A stretch of DNA of 37,711 nucleotides, from the NCBI RefSeq assembly GCF_030269445.1, contig NZ_BSTJ01000025.1, positions 1-37,711 of the forward strand, given 5' to 3'. Both the position numbers and the translations under genes were made by a program. Shown piece by piece: positions 8,283 to 17,001 of the stretch. The DNA is from Actinoallomurus iriomotensis (GTDB lineage Bacteria > Actinomycetota > Actinomycetes > Streptosporangiales > Streptosporangiaceae). The notes beneath the pieces were generated by a model. It was not told the origin of the DNA, ran no database searches, and saw nothing but the letters and a program-made list of their open reading frames with translations. Position 1 is the first letter of the stretch. Every line of letters begins with the position of its first letter.

Positions 8283-9695
8283 TCAGGCGTCGGCCTTCTC
8301 GTCGCCGGCCTCTGCCGTCTCGGCGGCCTCAGGGGCCTCAGGGGCCTCGTCGGCGTGGGCCTCGTCCTCACCGGCCTCGTGCCGCAGCATGGCCGCGATG
8401 TCGACCTCGGCACCCTTGTCGTCGGTGGCCTTGACGTGCTCGACGACGAGGTTGAGGGCCTTGGAGCGCAGCACCTCCGACACGACGGCCGGGATCTGGT
8501 TGTTCTCCGTCAGGTGCTTGGCCAGGACGTCCGGCTGCACGCCCATCGACATGGCGTTGCGGACGACGTAGTCGGTCAGCTCCTCGTTCTCGACGGTCAG
8601 CTTCTCCTGCAGGGCGAGCTGGTCGAGGATGAAGCCGCCCTTGACCGCGTCGCGGGCGCCGTCCTTGATCTCCTGGTCGTACTCCTCCTCGGACTTCCCC
8701 TCGTCCTGGAGGTACTTGTCACGGCTCATGCCGTACATCTGGAGCTGCTGGTCGAGCTGCTCGTTGCGGCGCTGGATCTCGTTCTCGATCACGCTCTCCG
8801 GGAGCGGGATGTCGAGCTTCTCCATGAGCGCTTCGAGGGCCTTGTCGCGCGCCTCGCCGAGCTGCTGGTGGAGCTTCTGGTCGGCGAGACGCTTACGGAC
8901 GTCCTCCCGCAGCTCCTCGATCGTGTCGAACTCGCTGCCGAGCTGAGCGAACTCGTCGTCGAGCTCCGGCAGCTCCTTGACCTTCACGCTGTGCACGGTG
9001 ACGGTGACCTCGGCCTCCTTGCCCTCGTGCTCACCGCCCACCAGGGTGGTGGTGAAGGTCTTGGAGTCACCGGCGTTCATGCCGACGAGCTGGTCGTCGA
9101 GGCCCTCGACCGAACTACGGCTGCCAACCTCGTAGGAGTAGCCGCTCGTACGGGCGTCCTCGACGTCCTCACCCTCGACGGTCGCGGCGAGGTCGATCGA
9201 GACGAAGTCGCCCTCCTGCGCCTCCCGGTCGGCGTTGGTAAGCGTCGCGAACCGCTCGCGCAGGTTGGAGAGGGTCTCCTCGACCTCCTCGTCGGTCACC
9301 TCGGCCGAGTCGACCGTGATCTCGAGGCCGTCGTAGTCGGGCACCTCGAACTTGGGCCGGATGTCCACCTCGGCGGTGAACGCGAACTGCTGGTTGTCCT
9401 CCAGCTCGGTGATCTCCACGTCGGGCTGGCCGAGCGCGAACAGCTCGCTCTCCTCGACGGCGCGGCCGTAGAGGCCGGGGAGCGCGTCGTTGACCGCCTC
9501 CTGCAGGACCGCGCCCCGTCCGACGTACTGGTCGATCAGGCGCGCCGGCACCTTGCCAGGGCGGAACCCCTTGAGGCGGACCTGCTGCGAGAGCTCCTTG
9601 TACGCCTTGTCGAGGTTGGGCTTCAGCTCGTCGAAGGGCACCTCGACGGTGAGCTTGACCCGCGTCGGGCTCAGCTCCTCCACATCGGTCTTCAC
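8283..9695 (-). CDS. tig: Trigger factor
   Basis: Ribosome-associated chaperone and peptidyl-prolyl isomerase that shields nascent chains at the exit tunnel. The 470-residue protein starts VKTDVEELSPTRVKLTVEVP with the ribosome-binding loop GFRPGKVP near 44-51. The FKBP-like domain follows (about 150-245, DFVSIDLAATVEGE...), then the helical arms (LREDVRKRLADQK onward), and an Asp/Glu/Ala-rich tail typical of actinobacterial trigger factors. GTG 9695 is chosen because AAGGAGA lies 9 bp upstream. Longer readings to 10052 have no ribosome binding site and no homology. It heads the tig-clpP1-clpP2-clpX block. Confidence 0.97.
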   Translation of the reverse strand: MKTDVEELSPTRVKLTVEVPFDELKPNLDKAYKELSQQVRLKGFRPGKVPARLIDQYVGRGAVLQEAVNDALPGLYGRAVEESELFALGQPDVEITELEDNQQFAFTAEVDIRPKFEVPDYDGLEITVDSAEVTDEEVEETLSNLRERFATLTNADREAQEGDFVSIDLAATVEGEDVEDARTSGYSYEVGSRSSVEGLDDQLVGMNAGDSKTFTTTLVGGEHEGKEAEVTVTVHSVKVKELPELDDEFAQLGSEFDTIEELREDVRKRLADQKLHQQLGEARDKALEALMEKLDIPLPESVIENEIQRRNEQLDQQLQMYGMSRDKYLQDEGKSEEEYDQEIKDGARDAVKGGFILDQLALQEKLTVENEELTDYVVRNAMSMGVQPDVLAKHLTENNQIPAVVSEVLRSKALNLVVEHVKATDDKGAEVDIAAMLRHEAGEDEAHADEAPEAPEAAETAEAGDEKADA

Positions 9696-10191
9696 TTTGG
9701 GCGGTCTCCTTGGATCCGGCCGCGGCACGGATTTCACGTTGGATGTCGTGGGCGGCTGCGTTGTCAGCCGGGACGCGGGCACGTCAAAGTGCGTCACCGC
9801 GCCTTCGCGCGCCAAGTCTATGGTGTTCCGGCCCGCGCGCGGACAGTTGGGGCGGCAATGCGTCGCCAAGTATTGCGAAAGGGCGCCTACGAACCCCTCT
9901 GACGACTCTACGGCCGCTACTCGGCAGACCCCTCGGCGAGGGCCACCCCGTACGGGTGGACGACCGGGCGTGACCGGGTGGTCGGAGGTGACCCGACCTG
10001 GGCGAAGGCCGGAGGTGACCGCCGGAGACGCCGGGGACCTTCGTCCCTGCAACCGGGGCGTTTCGGGCCACCGGCACCGAGGCCATCGTCGTTAGCGTCG
10101 AAACCATGGCGGCCGAGATCCCTTCCGACCATCTCGACCCGGACCGCCGCCGCGCAGGGAACGCGGGAGACAGGTTGAAGGCGCTGACCTC
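9696..10191. other. Divergent intergenic region between tig and the PPOX gene
   Basis: About 500 bp holding the promoters of both genes. I see two CGGAGGTGACC direct repeats (near 9985 and 10010) and a possible minus-strand -35 TTGACG (9782-9787), but no convincing complete promoter, RNA gene or coding frame. Confidence 0.4.
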
Positions 10192-10650
10192 GTGTACGAC
10201 TCGGAAGGCTTGAAGATACTGACCGAGCGAGAATGCCGTGAACTGCTCGGCAGCGTCCCCCTAGGCCGCATCGTCTACACCGACCGAGCCCTGCCCGCCG
10301 TCCAGCCGGTCAACTTCGTCATGGCCGGCGGCGAGGTGGTGATCCTGACGTCGGCGGGGTCGAAGCTCGCCGCCGCCGCCCGCAACGCGGTCGTCGCCTT
10401 CGAGATCGACCAGTTCGACCACGAGATCACAACCGGCTGGTCAGTGGTCATCATCGGCCACGCCCGAGTGATAGCGGAAGACGGCGAGATCTCCCGCCTA
10501 CGCGACCTCCCGTTGAGACCGTGGACCGCCGGCGAACCCGCCCACTACATCGCCATAACCCCAGAACTAATCTCCGGCCGCCGCCTCCCCACCCCAAAAA
10601 AACAAGCCCAAACCCAAAAAACCAAAAACCAAGAACCAAAAGAAGCCTGA
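10192..10650 (+). CDS. Pyridoxamine 5'-phosphate oxidase-fold flavoprotein
   Basis: A 152-residue protein of the split-barrel FMN-binding family (PPOX/NimA-like), with the typical run GRIVYTDRALPAVQPVNFV near 24-42, AGSKLAAAARNAVVAFEID in the middle and TGWSVVIIGHARVI after it. Members bind flavin and reduce small substrates. The substrate here cannot be told. Start GTG 10192 (MYDSEGLKIL) fits the family N-terminus. The last ~20 residues (KKQAQTQKTKNQEPKEA) are a Lys/Gln tail encoded by strikingly A-rich DNA in an otherwise GC-rich genome and lie outside the domain. A 14-bp tandem repeat follows the stop. Confidence 0.88.
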   Translation: MYDSEGLKILTERECRELLGSVPLGRIVYTDRALPAVQPVNFVMAGGEVVILTSAGSKLAAAARNAVVAFEIDQFDHEITTGWSVVIIGHARVIAEDGEISRLRDLPLRPWTAGEPAHYIAITPELISGRRLPTPKKQAQTQKTKNQEPKEA

Positions 10651-10670
10651 ACACAGGGGCCAACCAACCC

Positions 10671-10782
10671 GAGAGCCGAGAGCCGAGAGCCGAGAGGCGG
10701 GAGCCGAGAGGCGGGAGCCGAGAGGCGGGAGCCGAGAGGCGGGAGCCGAGAGGCGGGAGCCGAGAGGCGGGAGCCGAGAGGC
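10671..10782 (+). repeat. 14-bp tandem repeat (minisatellite)
   Basis: Six perfect copies of GCCGAGAGGCGGGA in a row, preceded by shorter GAGAGCC units and followed by a degenerate seventh copy. The array begins about 20 bp after the PPOX stop and is not part of a convincing gene. Because 14 is not a multiple of 3 it shifts frame each unit. Copy number is likely variable between strains. Confidence 0.85.
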
Positions 10783-10843
10783 GAAGCCGCGAGCCGTGAG
10801 AAGCGAGTGAGCAAAGCCGAAGGCGAGCGAACATCGGGGGGCT

Positions 10844-10863
10844 CCGGGGGGTCGTCCCCCCGG
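10844..10863 (-). terminator. GC hairpin downstream of tRNA-Pro
   Basis: Perfect stem CCGGGGGG / CCCCCCGG with a TCGT loop, 58 bp beyond the 3' end of tRNA-Pro and also downstream of the PPOX gene, so it could stop transcription from either side. No T tract. Confidence 0.45.
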
Positions 10864-10920
10864 GCAAAATCGCGGGCCAGAGCGAAGCCGCCCCAGCGGC
10901 GAGCATGCGTAGCCGCCTCG

Positions 10921-10994
10921 TCGGGCTGGCCGGATTTGAACCGGCGGCCCCCGCGACCCAAACGCGGTGCGCTACCAAACTGCGCTACAGCCCG
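10921..10994 (-). tRNA. tRNA-Pro (anticodon UGG)
   Basis: Complement folds into a full cloverleaf: acceptor CGGGCTG/CAGCCCG, D stem GCGC/GCGC, anticodon stem CCGCG/CGCGG with loop TTTGGGT (anticodon TGG, proline), T stem GCCGG/CCGGC with loop TTCAAAT, and discriminator A. The CCA end is not encoded. Confidence 0.97.
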
Positions 10995-11005
10995 TGAACG
11001 TGTCG

Positions 11006-11011
11006 AGTGTA
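11006..11011 (-). promoter_or_regulatory. Probable -10 box of tRNA-Pro
   Basis: TACACT on the minus strand lies 11 bp before the mature tRNA 5' end. The -35 region is GC-rich with no clear hexamer, so only the -10 is called. Confidence 0.4.
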
Positions 11012-11151
11012 GCCCGGCTTGCGCCGGTCGAGGGTCACATTAATCGGCGCACCTGATCACGCCTGTGAGTTGCGCGCCGTGGTGCCGGGAACCGGTACGC
11101 TACGCGGGTGACGTGTTGGGGTCCGGTCGTCCGGCCGGTCTCGACGGCCAC

Positions 11152-11225
11152 GCGGGCGTAGCTCAATGGTAGAGCCCCAGTCTTCCAAACTGGCTACGCG
11201 GGTTCGATTCCCGTCGCCCGCTCCA
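11152..11225 (+). tRNA. tRNA-Gly (anticodon UCC)
   Basis: Cloverleaf with acceptor GCGGGCG/CGCCCGC, D arm AGCTCAATGGTAGAGC, anticodon stem CCAGT/ACTGG with loop CTTCCAA (anticodon TCC, glycine), T stem CGGGT-type arm with TTCGATT loop, discriminator T and an encoded CCA (11223-11225). It is followed within 5 bp by a strong terminator. Confidence 0.97.
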
Positions 11226-11229
11226 ACGA

Positions 11230-11271
11230 CGAAGGCCCAGGTCAACCGGAGTTCCGGGACCTGGGCCTTCG
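11230..11271 (+). terminator. Terminator of tRNA-Gly
   Basis: Perfect 14-bp stem CGAAGGCCCAGGTC / GACCTGGGCCTTCG enclosing a smaller CCGG-AGTT-CCGG hairpin, immediately after the tRNA. Confidence 0.85.
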
Positions 11272-11356
11272 ATCTTCAACCGGTCCGACTCGGTTCTCAG
11301 CCTCGGGCGGGCCACTTCCGGGTGCCGCGCGGAAGCCAACTGGATCGGGCACGACC

Positions 11357-11926
11357 TCAGCCGGGATGGCGATCGCGCCAGCGCTCAGCCGTCATTCGCC
11401 ACAGGACGTGCGGCTGTAGCGGATGATCTTCGTCCACCAGTGGGTGGTCGAAGTCGTCGGCGGGGTCATTGGACATGCCGATGCGCTTCATGACCATCTG
11501 GGAGCGCAGGTTGGTGTGGCTCGTCATCGAGACGACCTCGGCGAGTCGGAGGTCGTCGAAGGCGAAGGTCAGCGCGCGCTGGGCGGCTTCGCTGGCGTAG
11601 CCGTGGCCCCAGCTCGATCGGGTCAGCCGCCAGCCGATCTCCACCGCCGGAGTGAAGTGCGCTTCGAAGTCCGGCACCGACAGACCCGTGAACCCGATGA
11701 ACTGCCCGGTCTCGGCGACCTCCAGAGCCCAGAGCCCGAATCCGTGCTCCTCGAAACGGGCTTCGATCCGGTCGATCACCGCGTCGCTCTCTTCCGGAGT
11801 GAGCGTGGCGGGAAAGTGCTCCATGACCTCAGGGTCGGCGTTCATCGCGGCGAAAGGCGCCCGGTCGCCGTGTCGCCAGCGCCGGAGCATGAGCCGTTCG
11901 GTCTTCAGCATCGGTGTTTCGGGCAC
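11357..11926 (-). CDS. GNAT acetyltransferase, RimJ/RimL type
   Basis: A 189-residue GCN5-related N-acetyltransferase. It begins LKTERLMLRRW, the usual first strand of the RimJ/RimL-like subgroup, and has EIGWRLTRSSWGHGYASEAA, in which the W-G-x-G-Y-A segment is the acetyl-CoA pyrophosphate loop, followed by helix 3 and SMTSHTNLRSQMVMKRIGM near the end of the fold. These enzymes acetylate protein N-termini or small amines. The substrate is unknown. GTG 11926 gives the fullest reading, but ATG 11911 (MLKTER) fits the family start better, and neither has a clear ribosome binding site. The gene diverges from the SnoaL-like gene across a perfect palindrome and may share its control. Confidence 0.88.
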   Translation of the reverse strand: MPETPMLKTERLMLRRWRHGDRAPFAAMNADPEVMEHFPATLTPEESDAVIDRIEARFEEHGFGLWALEVAETGQFIGFTGLSVPDFEAHFTPAVEIGWRLTRSSWGHGYASEAAQRALTFAFDDLRLAEVVSMTSHTNLRSQMVMKRIGMSNDPADDFDHPLVDEDHPLQPHVLWRMTAERWRDRHPG

Positions 11927-11972
11927 CCGTCCGACCGTACAAGAGCCAGCTGTTGACTCTCAGCCCCAGCCG

Positions 11973-12007
11973 ATAGTTCGTTGACGAATAATTCGTCAAC
12001 GAACTAT
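11973..12007. promoter_or_regulatory. Perfect 35-bp palindromic operator
   Basis: Two 17-bp arms ATAGTTCGTTGACGAAT / ATTCGTCAACGAACTAT around a single A. Each arm contains its own smaller palindrome TTCGT-N2-ACGAA, so the element is a pair of 12-bp sites as well as one large dyad. It covers the -35 and most of the -10 of the promoter described at 11981-12010. This looks like an operator for a dimer-of-dimers repressor (TetR or MarR type), but no regulator gene adjoins it. Confidence 0.8.
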
Positions 12008-12010
12008 ATT
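11981..12010 (+). promoter_or_regulatory. Promoter of the SnoaL-like gene, inside the palindrome
   Basis: -35 TTGACG (11981-11986), 18-bp spacer, -10 TATATT (12005-12010), close to the housekeeping consensus and unusually strong for this genome. Both hexamers overlap the operator, so binding should block RNA polymerase. Confidence 0.65.
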
Positions 12011-12061
12011 GCGACCAGTGCCTCACCTGCGGTGCGGTCGATCCTTGATGGGAGAAGTCTC

Positions 12062-12538
12062 GTGCCCGAACCCCTGACTCCACGCGAGGTCTTTTTGAAG
12101 CTTGTGCACGGCGTCTGCGAGGGACGCTGGGAGGAGGTGATCGAGCTCTACGCCGAGCAGACCCATGTAGAGCATCCCTTCCATCCATTCGCGCCGCCCC
12201 CGCTTCGATCGCTCGATGAGCTGCGCGCGCACTTCGGGGCCAACGCCCAGCCTGGCGCCCATACCGGGCACACCCTGCGACGTCAGCCGGCCGGCATCAC
12301 GGTCCACGAGACGGCGGACCCCGAGGTCATCGTGGCCGAGTTCCGGTACGAGGGGATCGTGGTGGAGACCGGCGAGCCGTTCACAATCCCCGCGATCTTC
12401 GTCATGCGGGTCCGTGACGGGAAGATCGTTGAATCCCGTGACTACCTGGACCACCTGCGCTCCGCCCAGGCGCGTGGCCAACTCGGTGAAGTCCTCGACG
12501 CCGTCAGGCAGCACCACGAGCCTGCACACGAGCGCTGA
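12062..12538 (+). CDS. SnoaL-like (NTF2-fold) protein
   Basis: A 158-residue protein from GTG 12062, preceded by GGGAG at about 8 bp. The pattern TPREVFLKLVHGVCEGRWEEVIELYAEQTHVEHPF (first helices and strand) and the closing FVMRVRDGKIVESRDYLDHL are typical of SnoaL-like polyketide-cyclase/limonene-epoxide-hydrolase folds: a small alpha+beta cone with a hydrophobic pocket. Such proteins bind or isomerise small hydrophobic molecules. The ligand is unknown. A longer reading from 11981 would place the operator inside the coding region and is rejected. Transcription appears tightly controlled by the 35-bp palindrome. Confidence 0.85.
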   Translation: MPEPLTPREVFLKLVHGVCEGRWEEVIELYAEQTHVEHPFHPFAPPPLRSLDELRAHFGANAQPGAHTGHTLRRQPAGITVHETADPEVIVAEFRYEGIVVETGEPFTIPAIFVMRVRDGKIVESRDYLDHLRSAQARGQLGEVLDAVRQHHEPAHER

Positions 12539-12671
12539 ACCCGGATCGCACCGGTGGTTCAGGGTCGTTGCCGGGCGCCGTTCACGGGAATGACTCGTTT
12601 CCCGTAGCGGAGGCATGCCGACGGTATCCCCGGCCCCGCGACGCGGTGCCACCAAGCCGCCGCTTGGCGCC

Positions 12672-12715
12672 GTGCTGCGACGCCGCCGGCTCGTACGGTG
12701 CTGCGACGCCGCCGG
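12672..12715 (+). repeat. 18-bp direct repeat
   Basis: GTGCTGCGACGCCGCCGG occurs at 12672-12689 and 12698-12715, 26 bp apart, in the 243-bp gap between the SnoaL-like gene and the second GNAT gene. A weak inverted repeat ACGGGAA-N8-TTCCCGT (12584-12605) just before it may end the SnoaL-like transcript. Confidence 0.5.
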
Positions 12716-12781
12716 TCGGCGCGGTGACGGTACGGCCGGTGTCCGCCTGGCGGGACCGGCCTCAACGTACGCTCGGCGCGG

Positions 12782-13279
12782 TCAGCGGCCGATGCCGTGT
12801 TCGACCGAGTCGCCGACGCGCAGGGTGGCGTGGACCGCGCCCGTGTCCGGGTCCTCCCAGAGTTTCGCGCCCAGGGTGCGCAGCAGGCCGACGGCGGCCG
12901 GGTTGGCGGCGTTCGTCTCGGCGATCAGAGCCGTCTTGCCGTGTGCGCGGGCCTCCTCGATCAGCTGGTGGAGGGCGGCCACGCTGTGTCCCTTGCCGCG
13001 GGCCTGACGGGTCAGCCAGATGCCGATCTCGGCGGCGCCGGGCGCCTCGGCCGGGGTCAGGCGCGTCGCGCCGATGATCTCTTCACCGGTCATGATCGCG
13101 TAGGAGGGACCGGCCGTCCTGCGGTGGAAGTCGCCGAACGCGGCGCGGCGTTCGGGGGTCCATCCGGGCGGGCCCGGGACGGGAGGCATGGCCTCGGCGG
13201 GGTCCGTTCCGGACACGGCCGCCTCGAGGACCCGCGGCAAGAGCTCCTCGTCGATCTGCCGCAACGTGACAGTACTCAT
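12782..13279 (-). CDS. GNAT-family N-acetyltransferase
   Basis: A 165-residue acetyltransferase from ATG 13279 (MSTVTLRQIDEELLPRV). The central strands YAIMTGEEIIGATRL and AAEIGIWLTRQARGKGHSVAAL contain the R-G-K-G-H acetyl-CoA loop, followed by ALIAETNAANPAAVGLLRTLGAKL, the classical late GNAT strand-helix. The acceptor is unknown. It is not closely similar to the other GNAT in the window. Upstream in-frame residues (from 13336) are basic and Cys-rich without a ribosome binding site and are excluded. It is 53 bp downstream of the phosphatase gene's opposite end, on the same strand, so the two could be cotranscribed. Confidence 0.87.
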   Translation of the reverse strand: MSTVTLRQIDEELLPRVLEAAVSGTDPAEAMPPVPGPPGWTPERRAAFGDFHRRTAGPSYAIMTGEEIIGATRLTPAEAPGAAEIGIWLTRQARGKGHSVAALHQLIEEARAHGKTALIAETNAANPAAVGLLRTLGAKLWEDPDTGAVHATLRVGDSVEHGIGR

Positions 13280-13332
13280 GGGATCAGCCTGCCAGGTATG
13301 TGATCGTCGCGCTCGCCGACACGAGCGGCATC

Positions 13333-14451
13333 TCACTTGCGCCAGATCAGCACCAGTGCGCAGTCGTCGTCGCGCGCGGCCGCCATCTCCGCGACGAGCT
13401 CATCGGCCCCTTCGTGGAAGCCACGGGGGATCAGTCGCTCGGCCTCGCCGACCAGCCGGTCGATGCCCGCGTCGAGGTCACGTCCGGGCGCCTCGACCAG
13501 GCCGTCGGTGTAGAGCATGAGGGCGTCGCCGGGGCGGAGGGTGCCGCGTTCGGGCACGGCGCTCATCTGGGGTACGACGCCGAGGACAATGCCCTTGGCG
13601 GGGCTGACCTGCCAGGTGCCGCTGCCCGCGTCGAACTGCACGGCCGGCGGGTGGCCGGCGGACTCGACGGTGTACTCCCCCGTGGTCAGATCGATGACCA
13701 GGTGCACGGCGGTGACGAACCCCTCGTCCCAGCGCTGCCGGTGGAGATAGTCGTTGCACGCTGGGAGGAAACGCTCGGGCTCCACCGAGCCGAGCAGGCC
13801 GCCGAACGCGCCCGACAGCATGAGGGCCCGCGTGCCGGCGTCCACTCCCTTTCCGGAGACGTCGACCAGCGCCACCTCGAGCTTCTTGCCGTCGCACACC
13901 GACACGACGAAGTCGCCGCCGAAGGAGGAGCCGCCCGCCTGGAGCAGCACGACCTTGGCGTCCCAGCCCTTCGGCAGCTCGGGCATCTCGCCGTGGCGGC
14001 GGAGGCGGTCGCGGAGTTCGAGCAGCATCTGCTCGCCGCGCAGCCCCTTGACGCCGAGCTGCTGGCGGCTGCGGGCCAGCACGATGGCCAGGATCGCGGT
14101 GACGACGATCGTCGCCATGACGCCGGGACCGACCTTGTGGAAGCCGACCGCGATGGCGTCGTACACCAGGGCGACCGCGACCACTCCGAGCAGCACGCCG
14201 AGGCCGCGTACGCGGAGGGTGAGCCCGCCGGCGAGGACGGTGAGGACCACTCCGCTCGGGGAGAACCACGTCTGCGACACGGGCGCGGAGATGGCGAGCG
14301 CCGCGGTGATGACTATCAGGCCTATCAGGGCATTTCGGTCACTGGTGAGATGCCCTCGCCGCGCCCACCGGTAGAGCCACACCAACACGGGAATCCGGCG
14401 CAGGAAGACGCGGACTCTGGCCGGCAGCAGGTGCACGAGGCGGCTAAGCAT
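13333..14451 (-). CDS. Membrane-anchored PP2C-family (SpoIIE-type) phosphatase
   Basis: A 372-residue protein with an N-terminal membrane module (hydrophobic helices at about 42-58, 66-78, 84-103 and 109-127) and a C-terminal PP2C/SpoIIE Ser/Thr phosphatase domain. Metal-binding and catalytic acidic residues are visible: Asp180 (SSFGGD), Asp197 (VALVDVSGKG), Asp316 (LYTDGLVEA) and Asp361-363 (DDDCALVL). Relatives dephosphorylate anti-sigma-factor antagonists in partner-switching stress or sporulation circuits. The partner genes are not nearby, so the target is unknown. Start ATG 14451 (MLSRLVHLL) is the first with membrane-protein character. There is no GAF or PAS sensor domain, so any signal is presumably sensed by the membrane segment. 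Confidence 0.9.
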   Translation of the reverse strand: MLSRLVHLLPARVRVFLRRIPVLVWLYRWARRGHLTSDRNALIGLIVITAALAISAPVSQTWFSPSGVVLTVLAGGLTLRVRGLGVLLGVVAVALVYDAIAVGFHKVGPGVMATIVVTAILAIVLARSRQQLGVKGLRGEQMLLELRDRLRRHGEMPELPKGWDAKVVLLQAGGSSFGGDFVVSVCDGKKLEVALVDVSGKGVDAGTRALMLSGAFGGLLGSVEPERFLPACNDYLHRQRWDEGFVTAVHLVIDLTTGEYTVESAGHPPAVQFDAGSGTWQVSPAKGIVLGVVPQMSAVPERGTLRPGDALMLYTDGLVEAPGRDLDAGIDRLVGEAERLIPRGFHEGADELVAEMAAARDDDCALVLIWRK

Positions 14452-14715
14452 GATGCGGGCACTGTACCGACCATCACCGTGTCCGCGCTGGAAGGCGGCA
14501 CACCATACCCAAATCAAGACCGCCCGAAATGTAGTGGCCGAATCCGGCCGAAGGGCCGCGACACTGCGGCCTCAACGCCCCGCCGACCACGCCGCCGACC
14601 GGGCCGCCGGGTTTCGCCCGGGCCACCCCGGGGAGATCATTAGGACCTGCCCCGTGCGTCCCCCGAACCCGGCCGGACCGCCGGACAGGCACTGGACGAC
14701 GCGATGGAGGCACTG
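14452..14715. other. Divergent intergenic region, nothing specific
   Basis: 264 bp between the phosphatase and the small protein gene. Apart from a short hairpin GGCCGC-GACACT-GCGGCC near 14554-14571, I see no RNA gene or clear promoter. Confidence 0.3.
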
Positions 14716-14913
14716 ATGGGTCAGGGGATGCGTGTCACGGTCGACGCGGCGATGCGGGCCCGCGACGTCTCTCGCATCCGGCCGCAGGACGAGGATCCGC
14801 GACCCGCCGATGACTCGTCGGCCGAGGCCCCGCAGCCCGGATCCCAGCCCACCCGGCTCCGCCGTGCCGAGAGGCGCCGGCTCGCCAAGCGCCGCGCCGC
14901 CAAGACGACCTGA
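14716..14913 (+). CDS. Small basic protein of unknown function
   Basis: A 65-residue protein, MGQGMRVTVDAAMRARDVSR at the N-terminus, then an acidic/Pro-rich linker and a strongly basic C-terminus (RLRRAERRRLAKRRAAKTT). Start ATG 14716 is chosen because GGAGG ends 5 bp upstream. The upstream ATG at 14704 is part of that ribosome binding site. The ordered N-terminus and the charged tail, plus a good ribosome binding site, argue for a real gene. I recall similar short proteins beginning MRVTVDAAMRARDVSR in other actinomycetes, but no function is known to me. The tail could bind nucleic acid. Confidence 0.65.
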   Translation: MGQGMRVTVDAAMRARDVSRIRPQDEDPRPADDSSAEAPQPGSQPTRLRRAERRRLAKRRAAKTT

Positions 14914-14934
14914 CCCGGCGGCGGCTCAGGCGTC

Positions 14935-15399
14935 TCAGGGCGTGGGGAGTTCGCCGGTCCGCTCGTACGCGCTCAGCATCGCGATGCGCCGCGCGTGTCG
15001 TTCGGCGCCCGTGAACGGCGTGGTGAGGAAGACCTCGACGAACCGCGTCGCCTCCTCCAGCGTGTGCATGCGGGCGCCGACGCTGATGATGTTCGCGTCG
15101 TTGTGCTCGCGCGCGAGGCGTGCCGTCTCCTCGCTCCACGCCAGCGCCGCGCGTACGCCCTTGACCTTGTTCGCCGCGATGGCCTCGCCGTTGCCCGAAC
15201 CGCCGATGACGATGCCGAGCGCGCCCGGGTCCTCCACCGTGCGAGACGCGGCGAGCAGGACGAACGGCGGGTAGTCGTCCTCGCCGTCGTACTCTTCCGG
15301 GCCGCAGTCGAAGGCCGTGTGACCGTGAGCGGTCAGCCACTCGATGAGGTGTCGCTTCAGCTCGAAGCCCGCGTGGTCGGAACCGAGATAGACGTGCAT
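14935..15399 (-). CDS. rpiB: Ribose-5-phosphate isomerase B
   Basis: Interconverts ribose 5-phosphate and ribulose 5-phosphate in the non-oxidative pentose phosphate pathway. The 154-residue protein starts MHVYLGSDHAGFELK (phosphate and ring-opening residues Asp8, His9), has GGSGNGE with Glu72 in place of the catalytic cysteine of E. coli RpiB, as in the mycobacterial branch of the family, and ends with HARRIAMLSAYE. Start ATG 15399 matches the family. Gene order rpiB next to the Rv2466c-like gene and pepN is shared with mycobacteria, although aldehyde dehydrogenase and nickel permease genes are inserted here. Confidence 0.95.
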   Translation of the reverse strand: MHVYLGSDHAGFELKRHLIEWLTAHGHTAFDCGPEEYDGEDDYPPFVLLAASRTVEDPGALGIVIGGSGNGEAIAANKVKGVRAALAWSEETARLAREHNDANIISVGARMHTLEEATRFVEVFLTTPFTGAERHARRIAMLSAYERTGELPTP

Positions 15400-15447
15400 G
15401 CCGCAGAGTCTGTCAGGTGCGGTGCCGCCGACGCGCACGGGACCAGC

Positions 15448-16857
<1,410 letters not shown>

Positions 16858-16939
16858 GTGCTCATCCTTCCCCGGTGAACGTACGGGGACCACCCAGACC
16901 GGTTAATGGACTTCCGGCCCCAGATGGCGCGCAGGTAGC

Positions 16940-16960
16940 TGTTGCAAAGGATTTGCAACA
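16940..16960. promoter_or_regulatory. Nur (nickel uptake regulator) box
   Basis: Perfect inverted repeat TGTTGCAAA-GGA-TTTGCAACA. It contains TTGCAA-N5-TTGCAA, exactly the consensus described for the Fur-family nickel sensor Nur in Streptomyces. It lies 41 bp upstream of the permease start, consistent with nickel-dependent repression of that gene. Confidence 0.8.
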
Positions 16961-17001
16961 AGGATTGAATGGCAGGACCTACCCCCGACCGAGGAGCGAC
17001 C

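Noticed and set aside
8156-8413. Longer start for clpP1
   Set aside because: The extension crosses the tig terminator and the end of tig and encodes Arg/Pro-rich sequence without family similarity.
10671-10782. Short regular repeats as a possible CRISPR array
   Set aside because: Units are 14 bp and contiguous with no unique spacers. This is a simple tandem repeat.
11068-11101. Promoter for tRNA-Gly (TTGCGC / TACGCT)
   Set aside because: The spacer is 20 bp, too long for a confident call, although TACGCT alone may be the -10.
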